This document shows, in pieces, positions 32,314 through 41,417 of a DNA stretch of 64,000 nucleotides. Location of the stretch: contig BDTX01000003.1 of assembly GCA_002897615.1 (NCBI GenBank), positions 124,001 to 188,000 on the forward strand, written 5' to 3'. Position 1 is the first letter of the stretch. Each line of letters starts with the position of its first letter. This DNA comes from a bacterium BMS3Bbin14. Its GTDB lineage: Bacteria > Desulfobacterota > Desulfobulbia > Desulfobulbales > Desulfobulbaceae. A program made the position numbers and the translations under genes. The notes under the pieces were generated by a model. That model was not told the DNA's origin and ran no database searches. It saw only the letters and a list, made by a program, of their open reading frames with translations.

Positions 32314-33078
32314 GTGAAAATAGCAATCAGCGGCAAGGGCGGGGTGGGCAAGACGACGATCATGGCCCTGCTGGCCCGCGAACTCAGAAAATCGGGAAAA
32401 GAGGTGCTGATTATCGATGCCGACCCCAGCCCGCACATGGCCGAGACCCTGGGCATCCGGGATGCGGACCAGGTCACGCCCATTGCCGAGATGACCAGGC
32501 TGCTGGCCGAGCGGGCCGGCAAAACGGCAGGGTCGCCATTCTACAACCTTAACCCGGATGTCAATGACCTGCTCCACGATTTCATGATCGAGCGGGACGG
32601 TTTCAAACTCATGGTCCTGGGCGCCATCCAGGTGGCCGGCGGGGGCTGTGCCTGTCCGGAAAGCCATGTCCTGCGGAAAATGCTGAAAAAGATGCTGCTG
32701 ACCGCCAATGAAGTGGTCCTGCTCGATATGGAGGCCGGCATTGAACACCTGGGCCGGGGGACCGTGGCCGGCGCCGATCACCTGTTGATCGTCGTTATCC
32801 CGTCCCGGTCAGGCATCAGAACGGCCCTGAAAATCAAGAAACTGGCTGAAGACGTGGGAATCCCCCGGATATCGTTCGTGGGCAATCTGGTCCAGGATGA
32901 AGACGACAAAACCTTCCTGACCCGGGGGCTGGGTGCGGAACCGGTGGCCTTTTTCCCCGACTCCGCGGCCATCCGCAAGGCCGAACGGGAAGAAGAGGCC
33001 GTCATCGACATCGGCGACCTGCTGGATCATGCCCCCGAACAGCTGCTGCGGGCACTAACCGCGGCCGGGGATGATTAA
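32314..33078 (+). CDS. CooC-like nickel-insertion ATPase
   Basis: A 254-residue SIMIBI-class ATPase. From the GTG at 32314 it starts M-KIAISGKGGVGKTTIMALLA (deviant Walker A), continues with LIIDADPSPHMAETLGI and the family's Cys motif GGGCACPESHVLRKML, and has the Walker-B-like VVLLDMEAGIEHLGRGT. CooC proteins insert nickel into the carbon monoxide dehydrogenase active site. GTG is preferred because AGGAG lies eight bases upstream. The ATG at 32287 is too early for the family. No CO dehydrogenase gene is in the window. The stop codon overlaps that of the convergent wbaP-like gene by three bases (TTAA). Confidence 0.78.
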   Translation: MKIAISGKGGVGKTTIMALLARELRKSGKEVLIIDADPSPHMAETLGIRDADQVTPIAEMTRLLAERAGKTAGSPFYNLNPDVNDLLHDFMIERDGFKLMVLGAIQVAGGGCACPESHVLRKMLKKMLLTANEVVLLDMEAGIEHLGRGTVAGADHLLIVVIPSRSGIRTALKIKKLAEDVGIPRISFVGNLVQDEDDKTFLTRGLGAEPVAFFPDSAAIRKAEREEEAVIDIGDLLDHAPEQLLRALTAAGDD

Positions 33079-34505
33079 TAGGCCCCCTTGCCGGTGAAAA
33101 CGCATTGCACTGTCCTGGCGATGATCTTGAGGTCGTTCCACAGCGAATAGTTGAGCACATACCAGTCGTCGAGCTCGACCCGCTCGTGATAATTCTCCAT
33201 GTCGGTGCGCATCATGACCTGCCACGGGCCGGTAATCCCCGGCTTCATTGAGCAGTAGCGCCCGGCGCTCTCCTCGTCATCGTCCTTGTAGTAGGCGTTG
33301 AGCTCCCGGCCGACAATGGGCCGCGCCCCGACCACGCTCATCTCGCCTTTCAGCACATTGAAAAATTGCGGCAGCTCATCAAGGCTGGTACGGCGCAGAA
33401 AACGGCCGAACCGGGTCACCCGGGGATCGTTTTTCAGCTTGTAGGACCGCTCCCACTCCTTGCGCAGTTCCGGGTCCGAATCAAGAAGGTCCGCCAGCCG
33501 GCTCTCCGCGTCAACCACCATGCTCCTGAACTTCAGGCAGTCAAACTCGCGGCCGCTCGTGGTGATCCTCTTGTGGCGATAAAAAACCGGTCCCGGGCTG
33601 TCAAGCTTGATCAGCAGGGCGATAACCAGCAGCAGCGGGGCCGTTGCCAGCAGGACCAGGCTGGAGAAAATGACATCAAAGCCCCGCTTCCAGGTGGAGT
33701 CGGGATTGAAGCTGAGGATGAGCATCTCGCCCAGGGATTGAATCTCCGCATGATGCAGGCCGAAGATATAGAGGTCCGGAACCAGGAAAATCTGAGCCCC
33801 GAGGTCCCGGCATTTCCGCAGAATCTTGAAAATCTTTTTTTCAGCCCGCATGGGCAGCGCGATGTAGACATAATCGATATCATGCGTTCGCAGATAATCC
33901 TCAATCCGGCTGATTTCACCGAGCAGCGGCTTGTTGAGCTGGTCCAGTTTCTCCTGCGTTGAAATCTTGTCGTCAAAAAAACCGACGACCTCGATCCCGG
34001 CCCACGGGATCTCCTCAACCTGCTGCATCATTCTCTGCCCCAGTTCCCCGGCGCCGACAATCACCGAATGCCGGATATTCCGGCCCTGGGACCGATAGTA
34101 CCTGAGCAGCTTCCGCACCACCAGATGGGAGACGAAAATCAGGAAGGGCGTGGTTATGGACCAGGCGATAAAAACAACCCGGGAATAGGCTTCGGATATT
34201 TTAAAGAGAAAAAAGTAACAGAGCAGGATCCCGATCACGGTTCCCCAGGCCTTGACAATAACAAAAAATTCCCGATAGAAGTTCCAGCTCCGCCAGGACC
34301 TGTAGAGCTGGAAGGACTGAAAGCTCAAAAAGGAGGCGGCAAAGATAATCAGTTCGAGCCGGGTGTAATAGGGACTCCAGGGGACCCGGTAGCAGGTAAC
34401 CAGGACCCAGAGGAAACCGCAGACCAGGGAACAGTCGAGGATATGCAGGATTCTATAGATCAGGGAACTACGTTCGCGTAAGTTCCATGAAAGGACAGGG
34501 GACAT
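33075..34505 (-). CDS. Polyprenyl-phosphate sugar phosphotransferase (WbaP-like)
   Basis: A 476-residue membrane enzyme that starts glycan synthesis by moving a sugar-1-phosphate to undecaprenyl phosphate. It has five membrane segments in the first 130 residues, a Rossmann-like CoA_binding domain ([16 protein letters not shown], about 145-240), a further membrane segment and the catalytic part with FKYRHKRI-type [50 protein letters not shown] and [14 protein letters not shown]. It is the last gene of the 33-46 kb glycan cluster. Which sugar is loaded (galactose or glucose is common) cannot be read. Confidence 0.87.
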   Translation of the reverse strand: MSPVLSWNLRERSSLIYRILHILDCSLVCGFLWVLVTCYRVPWSPYYTRLELIIFAASFLSFQSFQLYRSWRSWNFYREFFVIVKAWGTVIGILLCYFFLFKISEAYSRVVFIAWSITTPFLIFVSHLVVRKLLRYYRSQGRNIRHSVIVGAGELGQRMMQQVEEIPWAGIEVVGFFDDKISTQEKLDQLNKPLLGEISRIEDYLRTHDIDYVYIALPMRAEKKIFKILRKCRDLGAQIFLVPDLYIFGLHHAEIQSLGEMLILSFNPDSTWKRGFDVIFSSLVLLATAPLLLVIALLIKLDSPGPVFYRHKRITTSGREFDCLKFRSMVVDAESRLADLLDSDPELRKEWERSYKLKNDPRVTRFGRFLRRTSLDELPQFFNVLKGEMSVVGARPIVGRELNAYYKDDDEESAGRYCSMKPGITGPWQVMMRTDMENYHERVELDDWYVLNYSLWNDLKIIARTVQCVFTGKGAY

Positions 34506-34509
34506 CGAG

Positions 34510-35469
34510 TTAACTCCCGGAATTCATCCACCACCTGCGATTCATACTCAACCTCATTGAAAGGCGGCGCGGCAGGAAGGTATATCGTTTCCCTAGATTG
34601 TAGGCCGTAAACTTGGCCAGGTTACGTAACATGCTTTCAGGCAGGAGAGTATATTTCTTTCTCCGGATAAGCAAAGAGATTTCCGACCTCACATAACGTT
34701 TTCCCGCCCCGGTCGGGGTGCCGAACCTGGCCAGCATCCCGCTCTGACAGGCATGAAAGACGCCGATATCGAAGTAGCGCCTGAAATCCTCCGCCACCGA
34801 GTAGTTGTGGGAATGATAGACGCAGGCGTCACTGACGTAGGCCACGCAATACCCATGCTCCAGGAGCCTGGCCAGGGTACAGGAATCCTCGCCGAAAATC
34901 AGCTTGGCCGGAAAAAATCCATGCTCGGCCAGGACATGTTTCCGGTAGGCGGCGAATGAATTGGAGATAAACACCGTCTTGATGCCCAATGTCCGCCGGT
35001 CCCGCCAGCAGCGCACCACGGACCGGGCCGGGTAATTAAAGAGCCGGAGATGCTCGGCGAAGACGGTGGCATCGGCCCCGGGCAACTGGCGCCCGTAGGC
35101 GGCGGCGATGCGGCGGTCCGCAAAAGGTTGCAGCAGACGCGCCAATGCCTGCCGGTCGGCCGGAACGGCGTCCTGGGTCATAAAGACCAGGATATCGCCC
35201 TCTGCCTGACGGGCGGCCATGGTCCGGGTGCCGCCATGATCGAATTGTGCCGGGGCGATCCTGATCGTCCTGACGCCGGGCCGCCGGACCGGCTCCGGGA
35301 CCTCGTCGCCGGGGGATGAATCAACGAGCAGAATTTCATCCGGCGGCCGGGATTGCCGCTCAAGGGCGGCGAGCAGCTGCTCGAGCCGGTCGGCCCCGTT
35401 ACAGGTCGGGATGATAACGGAGACCCGCGGGCTGCCGGCGTCCTGGTCTTGTTTTTCCCGGGCCGTCAT
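34510..35469 (-). CDS. GT2 glycosyltransferase (rhamnosyltransferase-like)
   Basis: A 319-residue GT-A enzyme: SVIIPTCNGADRLEQLLAALERQS, LLVDSSPGDE, and FMTQDAVPADRQAL in place of the usual DxD. The pattern GGTRTMAA with D-H (APAQFDHGGTRTMAA) is typical of the rhamnosyltransferase group of GT2. The ATG at 35469 is chosen; it lies one base after the upstream gene's TGA (TGAGATG), implying coupled translation. It has no membrane segment and acts on the cytoplasmic face. Confidence 0.8.
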   Translation of the reverse strand: MTAREKQDQDAGSPRVSVIIPTCNGADRLEQLLAALERQSRPPDEILLVDSSPGDEVPEPVRRPGVRTIRIAPAQFDHGGTRTMAARQAEGDILVFMTQDAVPADRQALARLLQPFADRRIAAAYGRQLPGADATVFAEHLRLFNYPARSVVRCWRDRRTLGIKTVFISNSFAAYRKHVLAEHGFFPAKLIFGEDSCTLARLLEHGYCVAYVSDACVYHSHNYSVAEDFRRYFDIGVFHACQSGMLARFGTPTGAGKRYVRSEISLLIRRKKYTLLPESMLRNLAKFTAYNLGKRYTFLPRRLSMRLSMNRRWWMNSGS

Positions 35470-35470
35470 C

Positions 35471-36295
35471 TCAGATCCGAAACAGGGTGACCAGGCCGCA
35501 TTTAAACAACGCCCAGCCCATGTAAATAGATGGATGTTTGCGATAAAGCACAACTTCGTTGCGGGCCGACATGCGCCGCAGTTTATAAGGAACCCGCCGG
35601 CGGCCGGCCAGCCAGCCCCGGCAATGAAAGGCTCTCACCCCGGGATGATAAACAATGCGCCAGCCCTTTTTCCTCAGGCGCAGGCTCAGTTCGATATCTT
35701 CCTTGTACAGAAAGAAATCCGCATCAAAGACCTGGCCCGTTGCCGGCCCGGCCTGGTCCAGGGCCGCCTTCCGGCAAAACATGAAGGCCCCGCAGGCAGC
35801 GGGGACATATTCGCACTCCCCATACTGTCCCCGGTCCTCTTCGCCCTGCCCCCGGTCATACCAGCGGCCGTACCATTTGCGAAATATGCCGGTGGAATCA
35901 AGGCGGCCGGTGGGCTCGCCGCTGCCGTCAGCAAAGCCGAGCAGCCGGCCGGTCAGGCAAGCCGCCAGCGGCTCCCGGTCCATGACCCGGACGGCCTGCA
36001 GGAGGGTATCGGGCTCCACAAAAACGTCCGGATTGAGAAAGACGACATATTCAACATCCGCGGCCAGGTGTTGGTAGCCAAGATTATTGGCCCGGGAAAA
36101 ACCGACATTCCCGGCCTCCAGGACCTCAAACCGGGGCCGGTCGCCGAAGACGCGGAGATAGTCCTGGTCCCGCGAACCGGAATCGACCACGATAACGGAA
36201 ACAGGAGGGCCGGCCTGCTTTTCCAGGGCCGCCACGCAGCGACCGATGACCGCCTCGGAGTCATGGGTGACGATAATCACGGCAATCCGGCTCAT
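35471..36295 (-). CDS. GT2 glycosyltransferase
   Basis: A 274-residue GT-A glycosyltransferase starting SRIAVIIVTHDSEAVIGRCVAALEKQ, with VVDSGSRDQDY, GFSRANNLGY and FLNPDVFVEPDTLL (the N-P-D metal motif). The acceptor domain shows ACGAFMFCRKAAL and DADFFLYKEDIELSLRLRKKGW, the typical ED-x-E-L-S-L-R signature of this rhamnosyl/galactosyl group. A start three codons earlier (36304) is possible. Neighbouring GT2 genes are spaced by one to six bases. Confidence 0.82.
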   Translation of the reverse strand: MSRIAVIIVTHDSEAVIGRCVAALEKQAGPPVSVIVVDSGSRDQDYLRVFGDRPRFEVLEAGNVGFSRANNLGYQHLAADVEYVVFLNPDVFVEPDTLLQAVRVMDREPLAACLTGRLLGFADGSGEPTGRLDSTGIFRKWYGRWYDRGQGEEDRGQYGECEYVPAACGAFMFCRKAALDQAGPATGQVFDADFFLYKEDIELSLRLRKKGWRIVYHPGVRAFHCRGWLAGRRRVPYKLRRMSARNEVVLYRKHPSIYMGWALFKCGLVTLFRI

Positions 36296-36310
36296 ATCCC
36301 TCAACCGCTG

Positions 36311-37357
36311 TTATAAAAAAAGAAAACGATAGGTCAGAAGCAGCATGTTTCCCCGGCCCTGCTCCCGCCTTCTGCGCATGATGGACTCAATCACCTGCCG
36401 TTCCGCGCCGCCGAGACAGTTGGCCAGCTCGGTGGTGGTCAGCCGGTCGTTTCGCCGCAGGGCCCGGTATTTCTTCCGCATCCGCGGCAGCGAACCCGCA
36501 GCCTGGAGCAGACCCGCCAGGTACGGCCGGAGCTGCCGTTTTTTAACCACGAAGAGAAACCAGAAAAACTGGTAGACGCAGATAACCGGGAAAAAGCGGA
36601 GAAACAGGGGCAGGGAATAGTTCTTGAGCAGGACATAGAACGAATTCCTCGTGGACAGGCGGATGGTCAACTCGTTGAACCTGGAACCGGTTGTGGCGCT
36701 GCCGATGTGGTAGACCACGGCGCCGGGCACGTAAAAACAGCGGAGTCCCGCCCGGTTCGCCCGCAGGTTCAGGTCGACATCCTCCAGGTAGGCGAAAAAA
36801 TCATCGTCAAAGGACCCCAGCCGCTCGAACAGGGAACGCCGGTAGAGGGCGGCGCCGGCGCAGGCCCCGAAAACCGGGCCGGGCCGGTTGTACGCCTCGC
36901 CGTCCTTTTCCATGGTCCCCAGCCGGTAGCCGGCGCCGCCCCGCAGGAAACCGTCACCGGCGCCGTCAAGGATATCGCGCTCATAATAACTCAGCATCTT
37001 GGGGGCGAAAAAATCGAATTCGGGCCGGGCCGCAGCGGCAAGCAGCAATTGCTCCAGGCAATCGGCGGCCAGCTCGGTATCGTTGTTGAGCAGAAAAACA
37101 AAGGGATGGGCGGAACTGTCAATGCCGGCATTGACGGCGGCGCTGAACCCCTTGTTTGCCGGCAGGATGATGAGCCGTATTGCCGGATAGCGGTCGCGGA
37201 TAAACTCGACCGAGCCGTCGGCCGAGCCGTTGTCGACAACCGTGACCTGGTATGACGAACAGGTTTGTCCCTGGATCGACGCCAGGCAGGTCCGGAGGAA
37301 ATCCTTGCCGTTGTAGTTCGGGATAACAATATTGATATCCTGCTCACAGGTGCCCAT
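36311..37357 (-). CDS. GT2 glycosyltransferase
   Basis: A 348-residue GT-A enzyme with NIVIPNYNGKDFLRTCLASIQGQT, VVDNGSADGSVEFI, GFSAAVNAGI and LLNNDTELAADCL (metal motif). The acceptor domain has FGACAGAALYRRSLFERLG and DDDFFAYLEDVDLNLRANRAGL, the ED-x-D-L signature. The C-terminal 90 residues are basic with one hydrophobic segment (FPVICVYQFFWFLFVV) that probably attaches it to the inner membrane. Part of the same tightly packed minus-strand unit. Confidence 0.83.
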   Translation of the reverse strand: MGTCEQDINIVIPNYNGKDFLRTCLASIQGQTCSSYQVTVVDNGSADGSVEFIRDRYPAIRLIILPANKGFSAAVNAGIDSSAHPFVFLLNNDTELAADCLEQLLLAAAARPEFDFFAPKMLSYYERDILDGAGDGFLRGGAGYRLGTMEKDGEAYNRPGPVFGACAGAALYRRSLFERLGSFDDDFFAYLEDVDLNLRANRAGLRCFYVPGAVVYHIGSATTGSRFNELTIRLSTRNSFYVLLKNYSLPLFLRFFPVICVYQFFWFLFVVKKRQLRPYLAGLLQAAGSLPRMRKKYRALRRNDRLTTTELANCLGGAERQVIESIMRRRREQGRGNMLLLTYRFLFL

Positions 37358-37366
37358 ACCGTTGAA

Positions 37367-38329
37367 TTACCGGTCGCCGTCAAGCCGGCCGCGGCCCAGG
37401 ACCTTGCGGACCGTATAAATGGGTTTATTCTGTGACTCATGGTAGGTCCTGGCCTGCAGCTCGCCGAGCAGCCCCAGGGAGATAAACTGCATGCCCATGA
37501 AAATAAGCAGAACGGCAAGCAGCAACAGGGGGCGGTTGGCCAGCGACATCCCGAAAAACTGCCGCTCGATGGTGAGTACCAAGGCGATGCAGAAACCAAT
37601 CCCGCCGCTGATGATGCCGAGCAGGCCGAAGACCTGGATCGGCCTGGTCGCGTAGCTCAGGAGGAACTTGACGGTCAGCAGATCGAGAATAACCCGGATC
37701 GTCCGGGAGATGCCGTATTTCGACTTCCCGAACCGCCGGGGCCGGTGGTTCACCTTGACCTCGGCGACCCTGCTCCCCATGCCGCTGGCAATGGCGGGGA
37801 TAAACCGGTGCATTTCCCCGTAAAGCCGGATTCCCCGGGTGATTTCCTTTCTGAAGGTCTTCAGGGTACAGCCGTAATCGTGCAGATGGACGCCCGTCAC
37901 CACGGAAATAATCTTGTTGGCCAGCATGGACGGCAGCCGGCGGCTGAGAAAGGGGTCCTGCCGGTCATGGCGCCAGCCGCTGACCAGGTCATAGCCCTCG
38001 GCCATTTTTTCCAGAAAACGGGGAATATCGTGGGGATCATTCTGCATATCGCCGTCCATGGTGACAATCACATCACCGGTGGCGTAATCAAAACCGGCGG
38101 ACATGGCGGCAGTCTGGCCGAAGTTGCGGCGAAAGCTGACCACGACCAGCCGCGGGTCCTGTTGTTGTATCGTCTCCAGCACGGCCAGGCTGGTGTCACT
38201 GGAACCGTCATCGATAAAAATAATCTCGTAGTCGTGACCAAGGGAGTCCAGCACCCCTTTCAGCTCGTCGTAGAGGGCCTTGATATTTTCTTCTTCGTTA
38301 TAAATGGGGATAACAACCGATAATTTCAC
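37367..38329 (-). CDS. GT2 dolichyl/undecaprenyl-phosphate sugar transferase (ArnC/DPM-like)
   Basis: A 320-residue protein: SVVIPIYNEEENIKALYDEL, IFIDDGSSDTSL, FGQTAAMSAGFDYA and TMDGDMQNDPHDIP (DxD and D-P motif), then HRFIPAIASGMGSRVAEVKVNHRPRRFGKSKYG, followed by two membrane segments (about 235-255 and 270-290). This is the plan of enzymes that make polyprenyl-phosphate sugars for modification of lipids or glycans in the periplasm, working with GT-C transferases such as those encoded further upstream in the cluster. Confidence 0.87.
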   Translation of the reverse strand: MKLSVVIPIYNEEENIKALYDELKGVLDSLGHDYEIIFIDDGSSDTSLAVLETIQQQDPRLVVVSFRRNFGQTAAMSAGFDYATGDVIVTMDGDMQNDPHDIPRFLEKMAEGYDLVSGWRHDRQDPFLSRRLPSMLANKIISVVTGVHLHDYGCTLKTFRKEITRGIRLYGEMHRFIPAIASGMGSRVAEVKVNHRPRRFGKSKYGISRTIRVILDLLTVKFLLSYATRPIQVFGLLGIISGGIGFCIALVLTIERQFFGMSLANRPLLLLAVLLIFMGMQFISLGLLGELQARTYHESQNKPIYTVRKVLGRGRLDGDR

Positions 38330-38356
38330 AGGGCGGCTCCAGGGTTCAACAACATT

Positions 38357-40408
38357 TCAGTACAGGTAAATATCCGGCCAGCAGTCATTGCCGTTATAAA
38401 AGGAGATGCGAACGGCCTCGCCCGGCGGGCTCCCGATCTGCCAGAGAAAAATTTCATAATCCGCGACATCATGTTCATGGCCGCCGGTACTCGCGCCGTA
38501 AACCAGGTAACGGCCGTTATTGGCGACCTTGGGAAAATATTCATGGCTGTATTCAGTGGGCGAATCAAACCACAGTGACCGTTTAAGGGTGACCGGGTCA
38601 ACCTTGTAAAAGGCGTTCTCCTCCTTGCCGCCATGACCGACATAGTAGAGATAGGACGAATCCGGCGCCCAGTTCAGTTCGCAGCCGTCATCCACACTCT
38701 CTATTTTTTTGTGCCGGTCAATCACCACCGTTCCCCGCCTGCCGCCGCGCAGGGTAACGGCCAGAGACTGCCGGACCGCACTCCAGGCCGGGGTCTCCAG
38801 AACAACCGATGACTTCCAGGGCAGATTCTTTCCCGATTCAAATAACACAGTCTCTTTTCGGCTGGCAAGATTATATTCAACAAACTGGTTGGCATTTCGT
38901 TGAAAATAAATCTTTTTGCCGTCAGCGGACCAGGTCGGGACATTCCCGTTTTTGACGACAAGACGTTCCTGGCCGTTTTCCAGGTTAAGGAGATAGACAT
39001 CCCAGGCGAAATAGTTGCGCTGGGAAACCCAGAGTTCCTGGGAACGGCAGAAAACTATCTGTTTGCCGTCAGGCGAGATCCGCGGAAAGTATTCCGTATG
39101 CGGGTCCGTTGTCAACCGGCTTAACTTCTGCTCCGGCAGAGAGAGCATGACAATGTCATGGTTGCCGAACCGGTTGGAGCTCCAGACAATAAATCCATGC
39201 AGACCGGCAAGCCTGTGGTCCGCCGGCCGGCCGGTTGCCACCGGCACTCCCGGCGACGGCGGCCGCAGTGCTCCCATCTTTTTGATCCCCCGCACCTGCA
39301 GGCCAAAGACAAAAAGTCCGGCGGCAAGCAACAGCAGGGCCAGGGCGATTTTCCGCCAACCGCCGTTGCGCACGGCACGGCCGGCGACAAGACTCAATTT
39401 TCCCACGGAAAAAACAAACAGAACCAAGGCGGCGATCCCCATGGTATAATCAATGACCTGGCTCCAGATGTGCAGATCAAGCATAACCAGGGCCGAAACC
39501 GCCCTCGCCCCCCCCAGGAACATCAGGGCGAGCGTGCCGCCCGTTTCATAGGCGCCGAAACTCATAAAAGTCGGGAGCGGCAGGCTGGCGGCGGCCTCGC
39601 CGCCGATCAAGGCTGCCAGGACCGGGGCCAGCCGGGTATCAATGCCCGGGAACGAAGGTAAAACGACACCGAGGAAGAGGACATACAGGCCCAGGTACTT
39701 GACAATCCGGATAGCAAGGGAAAGAACCAACACCCTGCCGAATATACCCCCTTTCCTGGTTTTCTCCAGGGTTTCCGCTGTTTTTACGACCAAATTGGCG
39801 ACCGATTTGATGATTTTACTTTTCCCCTCGGCAAACCGGCGCAGCCACAGCCGCAACCCGCCCAATACCGGGAACAGGAAGGCGAGCAGGATGGCGCCGA
39901 CCAGGGTAACCAGGAGAAACGATCCCAGCAGCCAGGGTTTCAGGTCACCGTGGAGCGCCTGGTAGCCGATCAGGCCCAGGAGCAACAGGCTCAGCGCCAG
40001 CAGGTCGAACACAAAACTGACGGCCAGCGACGAGAGACAGGCCTCGGCACTGACCCGGTAGCCGCGGTTCAGCATGGCCACGTAACTGAGCTCTCCCAGG
40101 CGGGCCGGCAGCATATCAACAAACATATTCCGGCTCAGGGCGACCAGCGACATATGGTAAAGGCCCGGGACATAATCTTCCGACGCCTTGAGGATCACCC
40201 GGTACCGTATCGCCCGCAACAGCCCCTGGAAAAAACCACAGCCGGCATAGGCGAGGAGATAACCTCCGGCGACCGCCGCGAGGGCGGCCAGCAGCCGCGG
40301 CAGGGCAGAGGGCTCCGCCGCCCCGGTCAGCCCCCGCAGGAGGACGCCGAGCAGTAGAAACGAGAGGCCGGCGGACAGCAGAAGATGAAAGACAAGGCGA
40401 CGATTCAT
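38357..40408 (-). CDS. Flippase-like (UPF0104/LPG_synthase_TM) protein fused to a TolB-type beta-propeller
   Basis: A 683-residue protein. Residues 1 to about 330 have eight membrane segments with the family features (RAIRYRVILKA, MFVDMLPARLGELSYVAML, and PLPTFMSFGAYETGGTLALMF) of the AglD/UPF0104 group. After a further membrane segment (about 355-375), residues 385-683 are a periplasmic propeller of PD40/TolB type: IVWSSNRFGNHDIVMLSL, YFPRISPDGKQIVFCRSQ, VPTWSADGKKIYFQRNA, ELNWAPDSSYLYYVG. The start is either at 40408 or at 40459 (adding 17 residues and overlapping the upstream gene by 14 bases). I do not recognise this fusion; transport or sensing of a glycan is plausible. Confidence 0.75.
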   Translation of the reverse strand: MNRRLVFHLLLSAGLSFLLLGVLLRGLTGAAEPSALPRLLAALAAVAGGYLLAYAGCGFFQGLLRAIRYRVILKASEDYVPGLYHMSLVALSRNMFVDMLPARLGELSYVAMLNRGYRVSAEACLSSLAVSFVFDLLALSLLLLGLIGYQALHGDLKPWLLGSFLLVTLVGAILLAFLFPVLGGLRLWLRRFAEGKSKIIKSVANLVVKTAETLEKTRKGGIFGRVLVLSLAIRIVKYLGLYVLFLGVVLPSFPGIDTRLAPVLAALIGGEAAASLPLPTFMSFGAYETGGTLALMFLGGARAVSALVMLDLHIWSQVIDYTMGIAALVLFVFSVGKLSLVAGRAVRNGGWRKIALALLLLAAGLFVFGLQVRGIKKMGALRPPSPGVPVATGRPADHRLAGLHGFIVWSSNRFGNHDIVMLSLPEQKLSRLTTDPHTEYFPRISPDGKQIVFCRSQELWVSQRNYFAWDVYLLNLENGQERLVVKNGNVPTWSADGKKIYFQRNANQFVEYNLASRKETVLFESGKNLPWKSSVVLETPAWSAVRQSLAVTLRGGRRGTVVIDRHKKIESVDDGCELNWAPDSSYLYYVGHGGKEENAFYKVDPVTLKRSLWFDSPTEYSHEYFPKVANNGRYLVYGASTGGHEHDVADYEIFLWQIGSPPGEAVRISFYNGNDCWPDIYLY

Positions 40409-40445
40409 GGCAAAAAAATCAGTGCTCCATTGACGGTAACGACAG

Positions 40446-41417
40446 TTACGACGACTCATTGCCGCCCGGTGACGGCATGAACAGCCTCCAGAGATAAGCC
40501 AGCCCGCCGAGCAGGGAATAAGAGACGGTCACGGCCAGGAACAACAGGGCCAGAGAACGGGTCTGGACATCCGACAGTCCGGCCCAGCCGAAAAAGAAGA
40601 CATAGCCCATGTCCCGGATGCCGATGCCATAGATTGAAACCGGCAGGGCCTCCATCAGGGTGATCAAGGGCACAAAGGCGCTGAAGTAGACGAAAGATGC
40701 CGAGGCATGCAGAGACAGGGCCAGGCAGTAGACGATACAGATGACCGAAAGCTGGAAGGTAAAAGAAATCACCATGATCCGGACCAGCAGCCGGCGATTT
40801 TTGCCGTAGCGGTCAAGGGACAGAAAAAACTTTTCCAGCAGCCGGGTGATGATCTCAAAACGATTCAAACGGGTGAGGGCGAGTATTTTCCTGACCGGCG
40901 TCTGCTTATAAAGGGCGGCAAGAAAGACCACCAGGATAATAAGAATAAGGAGCGGACCCAGGAAAAAAAACGGTTCATGCATCCGCCGGGCAACCACGAA
41001 CGATGACAGCAGGCTGAGGATCACCAGGGCCAGGAAACCGGAAAAACGGTCGGCAAAGACGGAAGCCGCCGAACGGACCGCTTCCCTGCTTTTTCTGGCG
41101 ACATCATAGATCCGGTAGGAATCGCCGCCGATATTCGAGGGCAGGAAGAGGTTATAAAAACTGCCGATCAGGTAGGTCACGGTCAGGGTTCGCAGGGGGA
41201 TATCAACGGCATCGCCAAGCAGCAGGAGCCGCCACTTCAAGGCGCTGAGCAGGGTGTTGACGAAAAGCAGCCCGGCAATGATCGGCATAAAACGCAGATC
41301 GATACCGGCCAGCACTCCGCCGATGACCCCAAGCGGCGTCTTCCGGTAAAGAACGGCTATCAGGACCCCGCTGATCAACAGCTTGCCCCCGACCAAAAAC
41401 AGCCTTTTTCGCTTCAT
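40446..41417 (-). CDS. Flippase-like integral membrane protein (UPF0104/LPG_synthase_TM family)
   Basis: A 323-residue polytopic protein with about eight membrane segments. Family motifs: ALKWRLLLLG, YLIGSFYNLFLPSNIGGDSYRIYDVAR, ASVFADRFSGFLAL and LMEALPVSIYGIGIRDMGYVFFF. Proteins of this family (related to AglD and MprF's flippase part) are thought to move lipid-linked sugars or lipids across the inner membrane. The gene overlaps the acyltransferase by four bases. The next gene encodes a second family member, so the cluster has two and no Wzx or Wzk is recognised. Confidence 0.78.
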   Translation of the reverse strand: MKRKRLFLVGGKLLISGVLIAVLYRKTPLGVIGGVLAGIDLRFMPIIAGLLFVNTLLSALKWRLLLLGDAVDIPLRTLTVTYLIGSFYNLFLPSNIGGDSYRIYDVARKSREAVRSAASVFADRFSGFLALVILSLLSSFVVARRMHEPFFFLGPLLILIILVVFLAALYKQTPVRKILALTRLNRFEIITRLLEKFFLSLDRYGKNRRLLVRIMVISFTFQLSVICIVYCLALSLHASASFVYFSAFVPLITLMEALPVSIYGIGIRDMGYVFFFGWAGLSDVQTRSLALLFLAVTVSYSLLGGLAYLWRLFMPSPGGNESS

